A DNA stretch of 64,000 bases from an uncultured Burkholderiales bacterium. GTDB lineage: Bacteria; Pseudomonadota; Gammaproteobacteria; Burkholderiales; Burkholderiaceae. The stretch lies in assembly GCA_937891045.1 (NCBI GenBank), contig CALBEV010000187.1, forward strand, positions 1 to 64,000, in the 5' to 3' direction. Below, in pieces: positions 33,321 to 42,144 of this stretch (positions within the stretch are counted from its first letter, which is position 1; every line of letters starts with the position of its first letter). The notes beneath the pieces are model-generated. The model was not told where the DNA came from. It searched no databases and was given only the letters and a program-made list of their open reading frames with translations. A program made the translations under genes and the position numbers.

Positions 33321-34724
33321 ATGAAGAAAACCTCAGCATTCTCAGCCAGCAGCGTCGCATTGGCCGTTGCTGCATTGTGCGCCAGCATGCCCGCATTCGC
33401 GCAAGTACAAGCCAAAGTCACTGGCCGTGTACAGTTTGATGTTCGCGACAAGTCAAACGGATTTACTGATTCCGCTGACAGAGACACAGCTTCTGCTGCT
33501 GACAATTTCGAGATCCGCCGTGCACGCATTGGCGTTTCTGGCACGATTAACAAAGACATTTCCTACGAAGTAGTTGGTAATGCCGTTGGCAGCAGCACCA
33601 ATTTCGTTGACACTGCTTTTGCGAATTACGGCTTCAATAAAGCCGCTCAATTTCGTGCTGGCCGCTTCAAACAGCCCTTCAGCTTGGAAGAATTGACCAG
33701 CTCCAACAACATCGACTTCATGGAGCGCTCATACGGCAACCAAATGGTTCCTGGAAAGCGCTTGGGCTTGATGTTGCACGGCGAAGCCACAAAAGGTTTG
33801 AACTACGGCGTGTCACTTTTTCAAGACAACTTTACCGAGTCGAGCAACTCTAGCAATGCCGGCAGCAACTATGCCGCGCGGGTGGCATTCAACGGTGCTG
33901 AATTCGGAAAGATTGATAAAACTGTTTTGCACTTTGGATATGGCATCACATCTGGTACAGCGCAAACTGTGCCCACCACCTCTGGGAACACGCAAAATGC
34001 AGCTGAGGCCACTACTCGTGCCACCATCGTTGCATTGCGCTCCGAAAACCGCGGGTTGTCTAACGTCTACCGCGCTCAAATCGGTGGCGATAGGATCGGC
34101 CAAGCACAATATGGTGCATCAGCCAACAACGTCATCAACATCGACAAAGACCTGACCGGTCTTGAACTGGCATTGGCCAGAGGTCCATTTAAATTTCAAA
34201 TGGAAGACTTTGACACAAAGTACACGGCCTCTGGAATTTCCAAAGCTTATTCTGTTGTTTCACCTGCGACTTCACTTGCAGCCGACAATACTGTTGGATA
34301 CGATGTTCGCGTGAAAGCTCAGTACGTTGAATTGATGTACAACATCACTGGTGAAGAGTGGTCCAAGGCATACAAAGGCGGCGCATTCTCAGGCATTTCA
34401 CCCGAATCTGTGTTCATGAAAGATTACGGTGGCGTGGTTGGTAACGGCATTGGTGCGTGGCAGGTTGGTGTACGTCAATCCACCTACAAAGCGACAGCAT
34501 CCAATAGCGATGCTGGAAATGGCGGAAGCAACCGCACTCAAAATTCAGACAAGGCAACGACCACCACCTACGCCTTGAATTGGATTTTGAACAAAAATGC
34601 GCGTGTCATGCTCAACTACGCCGAGACAAAATTCGGATCCAAGGTTGAGGCGCTTGATGGCGGCACAGGTAAAGTCATGGATAAAGAACAAATAATCTCC
34701 CTGCGTACCCAAATCAACTTCTAA
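33321..34724 (+). CDS. phosphate-selective porin family protein (Porin_O_P)
   Basis: 467 residues with a signal peptide (MKKTSAFSASSVALAVAALCASMPAFAQ) and a long beta barrel of the OprO/OprP family type: KVTGRVQFDVRD, DNFEIRRARIGVSGTINKDISYEVVGN, AQFRAGRFKQPFSLEELTSSNNIDFMERSY, and the ending ISLRTQINF with terminal Phe. OprP-like porins take up phosphate under starvation, and a PHO-box-like sequence lies upstream, which supports that role. Start: ATG 33321 with CAGGAG 10 nt upstream. A terminator follows. Confidence 0.88.
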   Translation: MKKTSAFSASSVALAVAALCASMPAFAQVQAKVTGRVQFDVRDKSNGFTDSADRDTASAADNFEIRRARIGVSGTINKDISYEVVGNAVGSSTNFVDTAFANYGFNKAAQFRAGRFKQPFSLEELTSSNNIDFMERSYGNQMVPGKRLGLMLHGEATKGLNYGVSLFQDNFTESSNSSNAGSNYAARVAFNGAEFGKIDKTVLHFGYGITSGTAQTVPTTSGNTQNAAEATTRATIVALRSENRGLSNVYRAQIGGDRIGQAQYGASANNVINIDKDLTGLELALARGPFKFQMEDFDTKYTASGISKAYSVVSPATSLAADNTVGYDVRVKAQYVELMYNITGEEWSKAYKGGAFSGISPESVFMKDYGGVVGNGIGAWQVGVRQSTYKATASNSDAGNGGSNRTQNSDKATTTTYALNWILNKNARVMLNYAETKFGSKVEALDGGTGKVMDKEQIISLRTQINF

Positions 34725-34764
34725 TCAGTTGACGAGTTAGCAACCCCTCCAAGGGTGACACTTG

Positions 34765-34796
34765 AAACCCGCTGTGGCAACACAGCGGGTTTTTTT
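34765..34796 (+). terminator. Rho-independent terminator after the Porin_O_P gene
   Basis: AAACCCGCTGTG, loop GCAA, CACAGCGGGTTT followed by T-run: a 12-bp stem 40 bp after the stop. Confidence 0.9.
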
Positions 34797-34952
34797 CTGT
34801 TCATTCTTGCCAAGGTCGGTTTTGCCAATTCGGTGTCAGCGCGAAAACAGGCCCCTGTTCGTGGCTAAAAAAGTGCAAAGCGCTAAAGAATTGATAATTC
34901 ATGTCGAATACCGATTTACAGCGCTGTCTGCTGTTTTCAACTGGAGATGTAC

Positions 34953-36086
34953 ATGAATAAAAACGTATTTATTTTGACTGCCCTGGCCGCTGCCAGCGCC
35001 CATGCTGATGTGGAAGTCGCCGCTGGATTCAAACTCTATGGCGTGCTTGATCAGGCTTACACCACGCAATCAGTGTCCAGCGCCAAATCCACCCCCAAGA
35101 TCTACAAAAACACAGGTTTTTTTGCTGCGGCATCCACCAGTAAATTTGGCGTCAAGGGTGAGCGGGATTTGGGCAATGCGGTCAAAGCCGTGATTCAGTT
35201 CGAACAAGAACTGGCACCTGATGAAGCCACACTCATGCCAGCCAAAAACCGCACGGCCTTTGTTGGGCTGGAAAACAAAACCATGGGTGGCGTGCGATTG
35301 GGTACCCAAGAAACGCCTGCTTATGTGTTGTTTGGCTCAGATGCCAATGGTCGTGTCGAGTACAAACCGCAGTTGTGGCGTTTCTTGGCGGCTGATCCCA
35401 AGCAAGACCGCGCCAACAACGCCGTCAAACTCATTTCACCCAAATTTGGACCAGTGAATGTGGAATTCATGCGGGGCTTTAGCGAAGTGGCTCAAGGCGG
35501 CTCTGGCACGGCTAATGAATTCACATCCTGGGGCGTGAACTTTCAAGAAGGCCAGTTGAGCGCCAAACTGGTTTGGGATTCGCTCAGCAATTCAGCCTTG
35601 AACTACTACTTGCCGGGTGAACCCAACGCCGGTTCGCTGAATTACAGCAGTCTGTCTGACGCTAAGAAAACAACCATGATCGCCAGCAGTACCACCAAGC
35701 CGCTGCAACGCGCTTTCGCTTCCATCAGCTACGACATGGGCGTGGCCAAAGTCAATTACATCTTCGGTGGTGCTTACACCGAAGGAAAAGGCCAGGTCAT
35801 CACCAACACCGTTGGCATCCGTGTGCCGATGGACCAATGGACCGTGGCCTTGAGCGCAGGCATGGGCAACTACACCAATGCCGATGGCAACAACGGTACC
35901 GCCACGATTGCCGGCAAGCTGAGCGACACCACCTTGGGTGCTTACTACAGCTTCGACAAGTCGACCACCGCGTACTTGTTGACCAGTTTGGGCAGAAACA
36001 CGCCTTCAGTGACCAGCACCTATTTCACGGCTGACACCACCGGCGAATCCAAAACCACCGCCGTGGGCTTGCGCTACAACTATTAA
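34953..36086 (+). CDS. general porin
   Basis: 377 residues with a short leader (MNKNVFILTALAAASAHA), a barrel body beginning VEVAAGFKLYGVLDQAYTTQS, the family sequence KFGVKGERDLGNAVKAVIQFEQEL, and the C-terminal VGLRYNY ending in an aromatic residue. It is a trimeric diffusion porin of the Gram-negative porin family, different from the paired porins on either side. Start: ATG 34953 with CTGGAG 6 nt upstream; the ATG at 34947 is too close to that site. Confidence 0.9.
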   Translation: MNKNVFILTALAAASAHADVEVAAGFKLYGVLDQAYTTQSVSSAKSTPKIYKNTGFFAAASTSKFGVKGERDLGNAVKAVIQFEQELAPDEATLMPAKNRTAFVGLENKTMGGVRLGTQETPAYVLFGSDANGRVEYKPQLWRFLAADPKQDRANNAVKLISPKFGPVNVEFMRGFSEVAQGGSGTANEFTSWGVNFQEGQLSAKLVWDSLSNSALNYYLPGEPNAGSLNYSSLSDAKKTTMIASSTTKPLQRAFASISYDMGVAKVNYIFGGAYTEGKGQVITNTVGIRVPMDQWTVALSAGMGNYTNADGNNGTATIAGKLSDTTLGAYYSFDKSTTAYLLTSLGRNTPSVTSTYFTADTTGESKTTAVGLRYNY

Positions 36087-36483
36087 AGAGCGTTGCAGTC
36101 ACACCAAGAGGGCTGTGCGCTTTTTCAATTGCAAAGCGTTTTGCAGTCACACCAACCCCGCTGCTCGAAAGACAGCGGGGTTTTTTCATGCCTGAACCCC
36201 TGCGGCAAGCGTTGGCCGGTTCAAAGCCACGAAACAAAGCTATCGAAACTATCAAAAACAACTTTAAGTACTCAATTAATGTGTTTGTGAGTATCAAAGA
36301 AAACAGCTATCGCAATATTTAAAACATCGGCTGTTGTCGCATGACAACGTGATGACCCTTTATTCATTGAAAAGCATGGCGACACCCCATGTGCTCTGGT
36401 CAAATAGTCTCAGCTTCCTAATTGGAGGTTGGCCCTGGGTTCCATATCCGGAGCCCTTTGTTAAACCCTTGGAGAATTTTGAA
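36087..36483. other. intergenic region before porin pair B
   Basis: 397 bp without a gene. It holds a near-duplicate of GCGTTGCAGTCACACCA (36090-36107 and again near 36136), a terminator at 36154-36186, an AT-rich stretch (36240-36330) and a perfect inverted repeat GTTGTC-GCAT-GACAAC at 36333-36348. The last 110 bases look like the leader of the porin at 36484, whose ribosome site is TTGGAGA. Confidence 0.6.
36154..36186 (+). terminator. Rho-independent terminator after porin 34953-36086
   Basis: CCCCGCTG, loop CTCGAAAGA, CAGCGGGG, six T. Confidence 0.88.
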
Positions 36484-37338
36484 ATGAAAAAAACCCTCGT
36501 TGCAGTTGCAGCCCTCGTCGCCACTGGCGCATTCGCTGAAGTCACTATCTCTGGCGTGATGGAATCCACATACACTTTGAACGGTACCAGCAAAGGCATG
36601 GGCACAGGTATGAACGGTGGTTCTGAAGTACGCTTTGGTGGTTCAGAAGACCTGGGCAATGGCTTGAAAGCTAACTTCAATCAAGCTATCCTCAACAATC
36701 ACAACTCTGGCTCGGCAATCGGCCAAGGTTACCAAGCTCATGTTGGCCTGTCTGGTGAATTTGGTTCAGTGCAAATTGGCAAAATGTTCTCGCCATTGTC
36801 CTTGGCAACCTGGGGCAACGATGCCATGGGCGGTGCTGCTATCTCTACCAACCTTGCAAACGGTGGCGGGGAAGACACGTTGTTCCCAACCAACGCAATC
36901 ACCTACACCAGCCCAACTATCGCTGGTATCACTGTGGCATTACAAGGCAACAACGAAGCCACGAAACACAGTGGTTACAGTTTGACCTATGCTACTGGTG
37001 CATTCAGCGCTTCATACTCTTCCCACACAGTTGGTACTCGTGAAGCCATCAACGGTTTGGGTGCAAACTACGATTTCGGCATGGCTAAATTGTTTGTCAG
37101 CAGCTTGACCCAATCTGGTGATACAGACGCAACTAGCTTTGGTATCAGTGTGCCTATCGGCGCCACCACTCTGATTGCAAGCAGTTCCTCAAAAGGTGGA
37201 GCTTCTAATTACGAGTTGGTTGCCAAATATAACCTGAGCAAGCGCACTCTGGTTTTCCTCCAAAACAAAAATAAAGATGCAGGCGCAAATGCTGCTGCAG
37301 TATCTACCAACGCTGTTGGTATCAGCCACTCTTTCTAA
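36484..37338 (+). CDS. general porin (pair B, first gene)
   Basis: 284 residues: the classic leader MKKTLVAVAALVATGAFA, then EVTISGVMESTYTLNG, the shared barrel text GGSEVRFGGSEDLGNGLKANFN, GYSLTYATGAFSASYSS, ANYDFGMAKLFVSSLTQSG, and a C-terminal ISHSF. It is the intact homologue of the porin at 27350-28207, which has lost this start. GGAGA 7 nt before the ATG. A terminator separates it from the next porin. Confidence 0.93.
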   Translation: MKKTLVAVAALVATGAFAEVTISGVMESTYTLNGTSKGMGTGMNGGSEVRFGGSEDLGNGLKANFNQAILNNHNSGSAIGQGYQAHVGLSGEFGSVQIGKMFSPLSLATWGNDAMGGAAISTNLANGGGEDTLFPTNAITYTSPTIAGITVALQGNNEATKHSGYSLTYATGAFSASYSSHTVGTREAINGLGANYDFGMAKLFVSSLTQSGDTDATSFGISVPIGATTLIASSSSKGGASNYELVAKYNLSKRTLVFLQNKNKDAGANAAAVSTNAVGISHSF

Positions 37339-37378
37339 TCTGACGCTGACGTCAGTCAGTTGAGGATTTAAAAGGTCT

Positions 37379-37414
37379 AAAAAACCCACCACGGCAACTT
37401 GGTGGGTTTTTTTT
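37379..37414 (+). terminator. terminator between the porins of pair B
   Basis: AAAACCCACCA, loop CGGCAACT, TGGTGGGTTTT, with a further T-run. Same sequence family as the terminator at 27278-27309. Confidence 0.85.
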
Positions 37415-37433
37415 AATCAAACGGAGACACGAC

Positions 37434-38591
37434 ATGGTTCAAAATAAATTCATAAAATGCAGCATCGGTTTGTTATGTTTATCGGGCGTGTTTTCCAGCG
37501 CCATGGCTGATATCAAAATTAGCGGCACGGTTGATCAGTCAGCAGAACGCTTTGTGACTAAAACCAATCCAGGTGCTTTGACCGGGACCGACAACGTGGT
37601 GCGAAGAGCATCAACTTTGGCCAATTACAACTATTTATCTTTTTCAGGATCTCAAGTCATAAATGGTGATTTCAAGGCAACTTACGAACTATCTTATAAA
37701 TACATGGGACCTGATACAGAAAGCCGCGCCCCTGTCAACTACTTGTCCCATGTGGGCTTGGAAGGCGGATTTGGCAAACTCAAGCTTGGCCGCCAATGGC
37801 GCCCCTTGTTCACTGCTGTGGCGGCCATTGACCCCACTCAACTCGCTGCCACACCCGGATTTGCTGGCGCAGGCAAGTCAGGCACAGGCTTGTCTGGCTT
37901 GGCCCCCGGGCCCAACAGCAACACCATCACCTACAACCTGCCCAGCTTGATGCCCGGCTTGTTTGTGCAAGTGCAAAAGGGTTTTGCTGACGCCACCCAA
38001 GGTGAGAACGCTGGTGGCTTTGTGATCTTGACCGATGGCCAGAAATTCTTTGCCACCTATGCCAAACATACTGAAAAAATGTTGGCTCGATCCATTTTTG
38101 CTGCCAGCGCTACCGGCACCAATGGCATAGATTCAACCCCAGTAGCCCTTGGACTGACTTTGGCGCAGTTGACTGTTATTGGACAAAATGGTTTGAATCA
38201 CCGCCTTTACACCAGTACTGCGGGAGGAGAAACACGCGAATCTGATGGTGTGGCTGGTTATTACAACTTTGGCACCTTCAAGCTGGTTGGTGGCTTTGTG
38301 ACGGAAAAGGTCAAGGGCTCCCAAGCCAAGCTGGAAATGGATGTGATCGGTGTGAAGGTGCCTTTTGGCTCTAGTGTCAACTTTGGATATTTGTATTCGA
38401 AAGCAAGCCACACCCGTTCAGCAGGCACGAAATTCAATATATCTGGCGACAAGTTTTTATTGACCTATGACTTCAGCAAGCGCACCACGGCCTATTACGC
38501 CTTGGGTAAACAGCAGCTTGAAGGCGGAACGGCTGCTGGCAATGAGTTCAGCTCGCAAATCAATGCGATTGGTATTCAGCACAAGTTTTAA
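37434..38591 (+). CDS. general porin (pair B, second gene)
   Basis: 385 residues. Leader MVQNKFIKCSIGLLCLSGVFSSAMA, then DIKISGTVDQSAERFVTKTNPGALTGTDN, long stretches identical to the porin at 26108-27265 (NYLSHVGLEG, FTAVAAIDPTQL, ATPGFAGAG, GTGLSGLAP), and a C-terminal IGIQHKF. Same length as its homologue. General diffusion porin of the outer membrane; specificity unknown. Confidence 0.92.
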   Translation: MVQNKFIKCSIGLLCLSGVFSSAMADIKISGTVDQSAERFVTKTNPGALTGTDNVVRRASTLANYNYLSFSGSQVINGDFKATYELSYKYMGPDTESRAPVNYLSHVGLEGGFGKLKLGRQWRPLFTAVAAIDPTQLAATPGFAGAGKSGTGLSGLAPGPNSNTITYNLPSLMPGLFVQVQKGFADATQGENAGGFVILTDGQKFFATYAKHTEKMLARSIFAASATGTNGIDSTPVALGLTLAQLTVIGQNGLNHRLYTSTAGGETRESDGVAGYYNFGTFKLVGGFVTEKVKGSQAKLEMDVIGVKVPFGSSVNFGYLYSKASHTRSAGTKFNISGDKFLLTYDFSKRTTAYYALGKQQLEGGTAAGNEFSSQINAIGIQHKF

Positions 38592-38628
38592 TCTGACACT
38601 GGCCTAGCCAGTTCAAGATTGAAAAGGT

Positions 38629-38662
38629 AAAAACCCACCCTGACAACGGGGTGGGTTTTTTC
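38629..38662 (+). terminator. Rho-independent terminator after pair B
   Basis: AAAACCCACCC, loop TGACAAC, GGGGTGGGTTTTTT. Confidence 0.85.
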
Positions 38663-38693
38663 ATGGTCGATTTAGCGCTTATATTCACCCACC

Positions 38694-39326
38694 ATGAAAT
38701 CAACTTATCTTGTGGCCGCAGCCCTTTTATGCACTGCCAGTTCGGCCCGGGCCGTGGACAACAATGCACTTAAAAACACGGTCATATTGACCGGTTTGAT
38801 CACCAACAGTTTTGCCATCAGCCAGCGCCATCACTTCAAACCTTGCGAAACCGACTGGCGTGTGGGCTTCCAAGAAGGTTCAGAGCGCGACATGCACGCC
38901 CAAACGCTGCGGCTGAGCCCGCTGGCCTGTGAACTCGCAGCCCCAGACGTATTGCCCGCAGGCATCAGCTTTACAGTCATTCCCACAGGCTTGGTGTCCA
39001 TGTGGCGTGCCAACAGCGGGCCACACGCCCGCAACAATGAAGAAATTGCTTTGGTACCGGTGGGCCAATTTGCTTGGCACCTTGGCTCGGTGGTGTTGGA
39101 TGCCAGTTTTGGTTTTGGCCCTTCATTGATTTCAAAAACCGAATTTGGTATCAAAAGCAAATCCACGCATTTGCAATTCTCAGATGAGATGGGCCTTGGT
39201 ATTTCCGACCCCAAGCAACGCTTTCGGCTGGATTTCACCTACCGCCATGTCAGCAATGCGGATATCAAATTGCCTAATAACGGTATGAATTTCATTGGGT
39301 TTGGATTGACTTACCGCTTGAATTGA
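38694..39326 (+). CDS. pagL: lipid A 3-O-deacylase PagL
   Basis: 210 residues: signal peptide ending ARA near residue 20, then an eight-stranded barrel of the PagL family. The catalytic His-Ser pair is in the conserved YRHVSNADIKLPNNGMNFIG near residue 183. PagL removes the 3-O acyl chain of lipid A in the outer membrane, reducing endotoxicity or changing permeability. The stop codon overlaps the first base of a recombinase-tail remnant, so the gene end marks a recombination junction. Confidence 0.88.
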   Translation: MKSTYLVAAALLCTASSARAVDNNALKNTVILTGLITNSFAISQRHHFKPCETDWRVGFQEGSERDMHAQTLRLSPLACELAAPDVLPAGISFTVIPTGLVSMWRANSGPHARNNEEIALVPVGQFAWHLGSVVLDASFGFGPSLISKTEFGIKSKSTHLQFSDEMGLGISDPKQRFRLDFTYRHVSNADIKLPNNGMNFIGFGLTYRLN

Positions 39327-39393
39327 GAAGTTTTACGCCTCTACCCTGTCAGCCGAAATGAACATCAGCCTGCTGCACAGTAAACGACAATGA
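39325..39393 (+). pseudogene. orphan 3' end of a tyrosine recombinase gene
   Basis: 23 codons reading EKFYASTLSAEMNISLLHSKRQ and a stop, in the same frame throughout. The last 24 codons of the recombinase at 28305-29513 read EKFYASTLSAEMNIQLLHSKRRS and a stop. Protein identity is about 20 of 22, while DNA differences are mostly silent, so this is the tail of a related but older recombinase gene, not a fresh copy. It starts two residues before the catalytic Tyr. It lies between pagL and pyrC. Confidence 0.88.
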
Positions 39394-39417
39394 GGGCAAG
39401 AACCACAGCCCACAGAC

Positions 39418-40446
39418 ATGCAAACCCTGACCCTGACCCAACCCGACGACTGGCACGTGCACCTGCGTGACGGCAACGCCTTGAACACCGTGGTGCCACA
39501 CACCGCTGCCCAGTTTGCCCGCGCCATCGTCATGCCCAACCTGAAGCCGCCGGTCACCACCACCGCCATGGCGCTGGCCTACAAGCAACGCATCTTGGCG
39601 GCGCTGCCCGAGGGCGTGTCTTTCGAGCCCTTGATGACGCTTTACCTGACCGACGACATGCCTGCCGATGAAATCCACCGCGCCCATGAAGCAGGCGTGG
39701 CAGCGGTCAAGCTCTACCCCGCTGGGGCCACCACCAACAGCAGTGCGGGTGTCACCGACATTCGCCACACCCACGCCACTTTGGACGCCATGCAGCGTGT
39801 GGGCATGCCGCTCTTGGTGCACGGCGAAGTGACCGACAACGAGGTGGATTTGTTCGACCGCGAAGCCGTGTTCATCGACCGCCATTTGCAGCCGCTGCGC
39901 CGTGATTTCCCCGAGCTGAAAATCGTCTTCGAGCACATCACCACCAAAGAAGCCGCACAGTATGTGGCGCAAGCAGGCGCCTTCACAGCGGCCACCATCA
40001 CCGCACACCACCTGCTCTACAACCGCAACGCCATCTTCTTGGGCGGCGTGCGGCCGCACTATTACTGCTTGCCGGTGTTAAAGCGTGAAGTGCATCGCCA
40101 AGCCTTGGTGCAAGCGGCCACATCGGGCAGCGATCGGTTTTTCTTGGGCACCGACAGCGCACCGCACCCCGCACACCTGAAAGAACACGCCAGCGGTTGT
40201 GCCGGTTGTTACACCGCCTTGTCTGCTTTGGAGTTGTATGCCGAGGCATTTGACAGCGTGGGGGCACTCGGACAGCTGGAAGGCTTTGCCAGTTTCCACG
40301 GCCCCGACTTTTACGGCCTAACGCGCAACAGCGGCAGCGTCACTTTGAAGCGCCAAGCCTGGACCGTGCCCGAGAGCCTGGCCTTTGGCGAAGCCAGCTT
40401 GAAGCCCCTGCGCGGCGGCGAAGAACTGCAGTGGCAACTGGTGTAA
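39418..40446 (+). CDS. pyrC: dihydroorotase
   Basis: 342-residue class II dihydroorotase, closing the pyrimidine ring precursor. Zinc-site motifs: DDWHVHLRDG (His-x-His) near residues 11-16, the carboxylated Lys in AAVKLYPAGATTNSSAGV near 100, PLLVHGEV and FEHIT His ligands, ITAHHLLYNRN, and the Asp in FFLGTDSAPHP. The family length is normal. Start: ATG 39418, 25 bp after the recombinase remnant. Confidence 0.97.
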   Translation: MQTLTLTQPDDWHVHLRDGNALNTVVPHTAAQFARAIVMPNLKPPVTTTAMALAYKQRILAALPEGVSFEPLMTLYLTDDMPADEIHRAHEAGVAAVKLYPAGATTNSSAGVTDIRHTHATLDAMQRVGMPLLVHGEVTDNEVDLFDREAVFIDRHLQPLRRDFPELKIVFEHITTKEAAQYVAQAGAFTAATITAHHLLYNRNAIFLGGVRPHYYCLPVLKREVHRQALVQAATSGSDRFFLGTDSAPHPAHLKEHASGCAGCYTALSALELYAEAFDSVGALGQLEGFASFHGPDFYGLTRNSGSVTLKRQAWTVPESLAFGEASLKPLRGGEELQWQLV

Positions 40447-40455
40447 GCCACGGCT

Positions 40456-41175
40456 GTGTTGCAAATTGATTGGGCAACCCCGTGGTTTGCGCCTTGGGCC
40501 AAGCAGGGTGCGAAGGTGCTGCAAGCTTGGCAGCAGTGGGGTGATTTGCCAAGCGCTTTGAATGCCAAGCAAGCCGTTGTTGAGTTTGTGCCGCAAGCCA
40601 CACTGCCTGTTGGCACCGCTTACGAGGCGTTCATTTTTGACAACGTCCAAGTGCCCACCCGAGAGAATGCGCACGATTTTTTCAACGGTTTGTGCTGGCT
40701 GCGCTTCCCCCACACCAAACGCCGCTTGAACCAATTGCAAGCGCAAGCGATTGCGCGTGATGGTGTGCAAGCCCAGCGCGGCCCCTTGCGCGATGCCCTC
40801 ACCTTGTTCGATGAAAACGCCGCCTTGCTGTTGGCCACACCCGCCATTTGGCAAGCCTTGCAAGCCAAAGATTGGCAGGCTTTGTTTGTGACCCACCGCG
40901 CCGATTGGGCGCAAGCGCAATTGGCGTTGTTTGGCCATGCGTCCTTGGAAAAACTGATGCAAGCCTACAAAGGCATCACGGTGCATGTGTTGAATGCACC
41001 CCTGCCCACACCCATGGGTGACGTTGAGATTGACAGTTGGTTGTGTCAGTTGCTGCATGAAGACTGGTTGCAAACCAAGCCTTTCATGCCCTTGCCTGTG
41101 TTGGGGGTGCCGGGATGGTGGTCAACCAACGAAAACCCTGATTTCTACACGGACAAAACCGTCTTCAGGACTTGA
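40456..41175 (+). CDS. DUF3025 domain-containing protein
   Basis: 239 residues of the DUF3025 family, function unknown. Recognisable text: YEAFIFDNVQVPTRENAHDFFNGLCWLRFPHTKRRLNQLQAQAI, with conserved acidic and His residues (ENAHDFFN), and DWQALFVTHRADWAQAQLALFGHASLEKL. Start is a GTG only 10 bp after the pyrC stop, suggesting translational coupling. No signal peptide or membrane segment. Confidence 0.85.
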   Translation: MLQIDWATPWFAPWAKQGAKVLQAWQQWGDLPSALNAKQAVVEFVPQATLPVGTAYEAFIFDNVQVPTRENAHDFFNGLCWLRFPHTKRRLNQLQAQAIARDGVQAQRGPLRDALTLFDENAALLLATPAIWQALQAKDWQALFVTHRADWAQAQLALFGHASLEKLMQAYKGITVHVLNAPLPTPMGDVEIDSWLCQLLHEDWLQTKPFMPLPVLGVPGWWSTNENPDFYTDKTVFRT

Positions 41176-41199
41176 ATTCCAAGCGTTCGCCCTTACCAT
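41171..41199 (+). promoter_or_regulatory. possible heat-shock type promoter of htpX
   Basis: CTTGAAT (41171-41177) matches six of seven bases of the sigma-32 -35 box; CCCTTACC about 13 bp later resembles its -10 (CCCCATNT). Alternatively TTGAAT-N16-TACCAT reads as a sigma-70 promoter. A hairpin GACCCA-CAGG-TGGGTC (41211-41226) lies in the leader. Confidence 0.35.
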
Positions 41200-41242
41200 T
41201 CGAGCCATCTGACCCACAGGTGGGTCGGTTTCAAAGGAACAC

Positions 41243-42112
41243 ATGAAACGTATTTTTCTGTTGATCGTTACCAACCTGGCTGTGATGCTGGTGCTGGGCG
41301 TGGTGGCCTCTTTGTTGGGCGTCAACCGCTTTTTGACGGCCAATGGCTTGAACTTGGGCGCACTGCTGGGCTTTGCCATGATCATGGGCTTTGGCGGCGC
41401 GTTCATCTCGTTGTTGATCAGCAAACCGATGGCCAAATGGACCACCGGTGCCCAAGTCATCACGCAACCGCAAATCGCAGACGAAGCCTGGATTGTCGAT
41501 ACGGTGCGCCGACTTTCTGAACGTGCAGGATTGCAAATGCCCGAGGTGGCCATCTACCAAGGCGAGCCGAATGCCTTTGCCACCGGTGCTTTCAAAAATT
41601 CCGCCTTGGTGGCGGTGTCCACCGGCTTGCTGCAAGGCATGACCCGCGAAGAAGTCGAAGCCGTGTTGGCCCACGAGGTGGCGCACATTGCCAATGGCGA
41701 CATGGTCACGCTCACCTTGGTGCAAGGCGTGCTCAACACCTTCGTGGTGTTCTTAAGCCGTGTCATTGGCTACGCCGTGGACAGCTTCTTGCGCAAAGGC
41801 GACAGCGAAAACACCGGCCCCGGCATCGCTTACTACGTCACCAGCATCGTGCTCGACATCGTCTTGGGTATTGCCGCCAGCATCGTGGTGGCCTGGTTCA
41901 GCCGCCAGCGCGAATTCCGCGCCGATGCCGGTGCATCAGAACTGATGGGCCGCAAGCAACCCATGATCAACGCGCTCACCCGTTTGCAGCACATGCAGTC
42001 CGAAGGTTTGCCACCCAGCTTGCAAGCCATGGGCATCAATGGCGGCTTGGGCAAGATGTTCTCATCACACCCGCCGCTGGAAGAGCGGATTGCCGCTTTG
42101 CAATCGGCTTGA
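41243..42112 (+). CDS. htpX: membrane protease HtpX
   Basis: 289-residue M48 zinc metalloprotease of the inner membrane that degrades misfolded membrane proteins. Two N-terminal membrane segments ([20 protein letters not shown] and [22 protein letters not shown]), the active-site [11 protein letters not shown] (HEVAH near residue 143), two further hydrophobic segments ([12 protein letters not shown] and [23 protein letters not shown]), and the third ligand region [12 protein letters not shown]. Good ribosome site AAAGGAAC. Confidence 0.96.
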   Translation: MKRIFLLIVTNLAVMLVLGVVASLLGVNRFLTANGLNLGALLGFAMIMGFGGAFISLLISKPMAKWTTGAQVITQPQIADEAWIVDTVRRLSERAGLQMPEVAIYQGEPNAFATGAFKNSALVAVSTGLLQGMTREEVEAVLAHEVAHIANGDMVTLTLVQGVLNTFVVFLSRVIGYAVDSFLRKGDSENTGPGIAYYVTSIVLDIVLGIAASIVVAWFSRQREFRADAGASELMGRKQPMINALTRLQHMQSEGLPPSLQAMGINGGLGKMFSSHPPLEERIAALQSA

Positions 42113-42144
42113 ATTCCTGAGTCTTGTTCAACACCACTCTTGTC

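Noticed and set aside
25363..39393. Prophage or integrative conjugative element
   Set aside because: Apart from the recombinase and TA genes there are no phage structural, replication, relaxase or mating genes, and ilvA, coq7 and OsmC are ordinary chromosomal genes.
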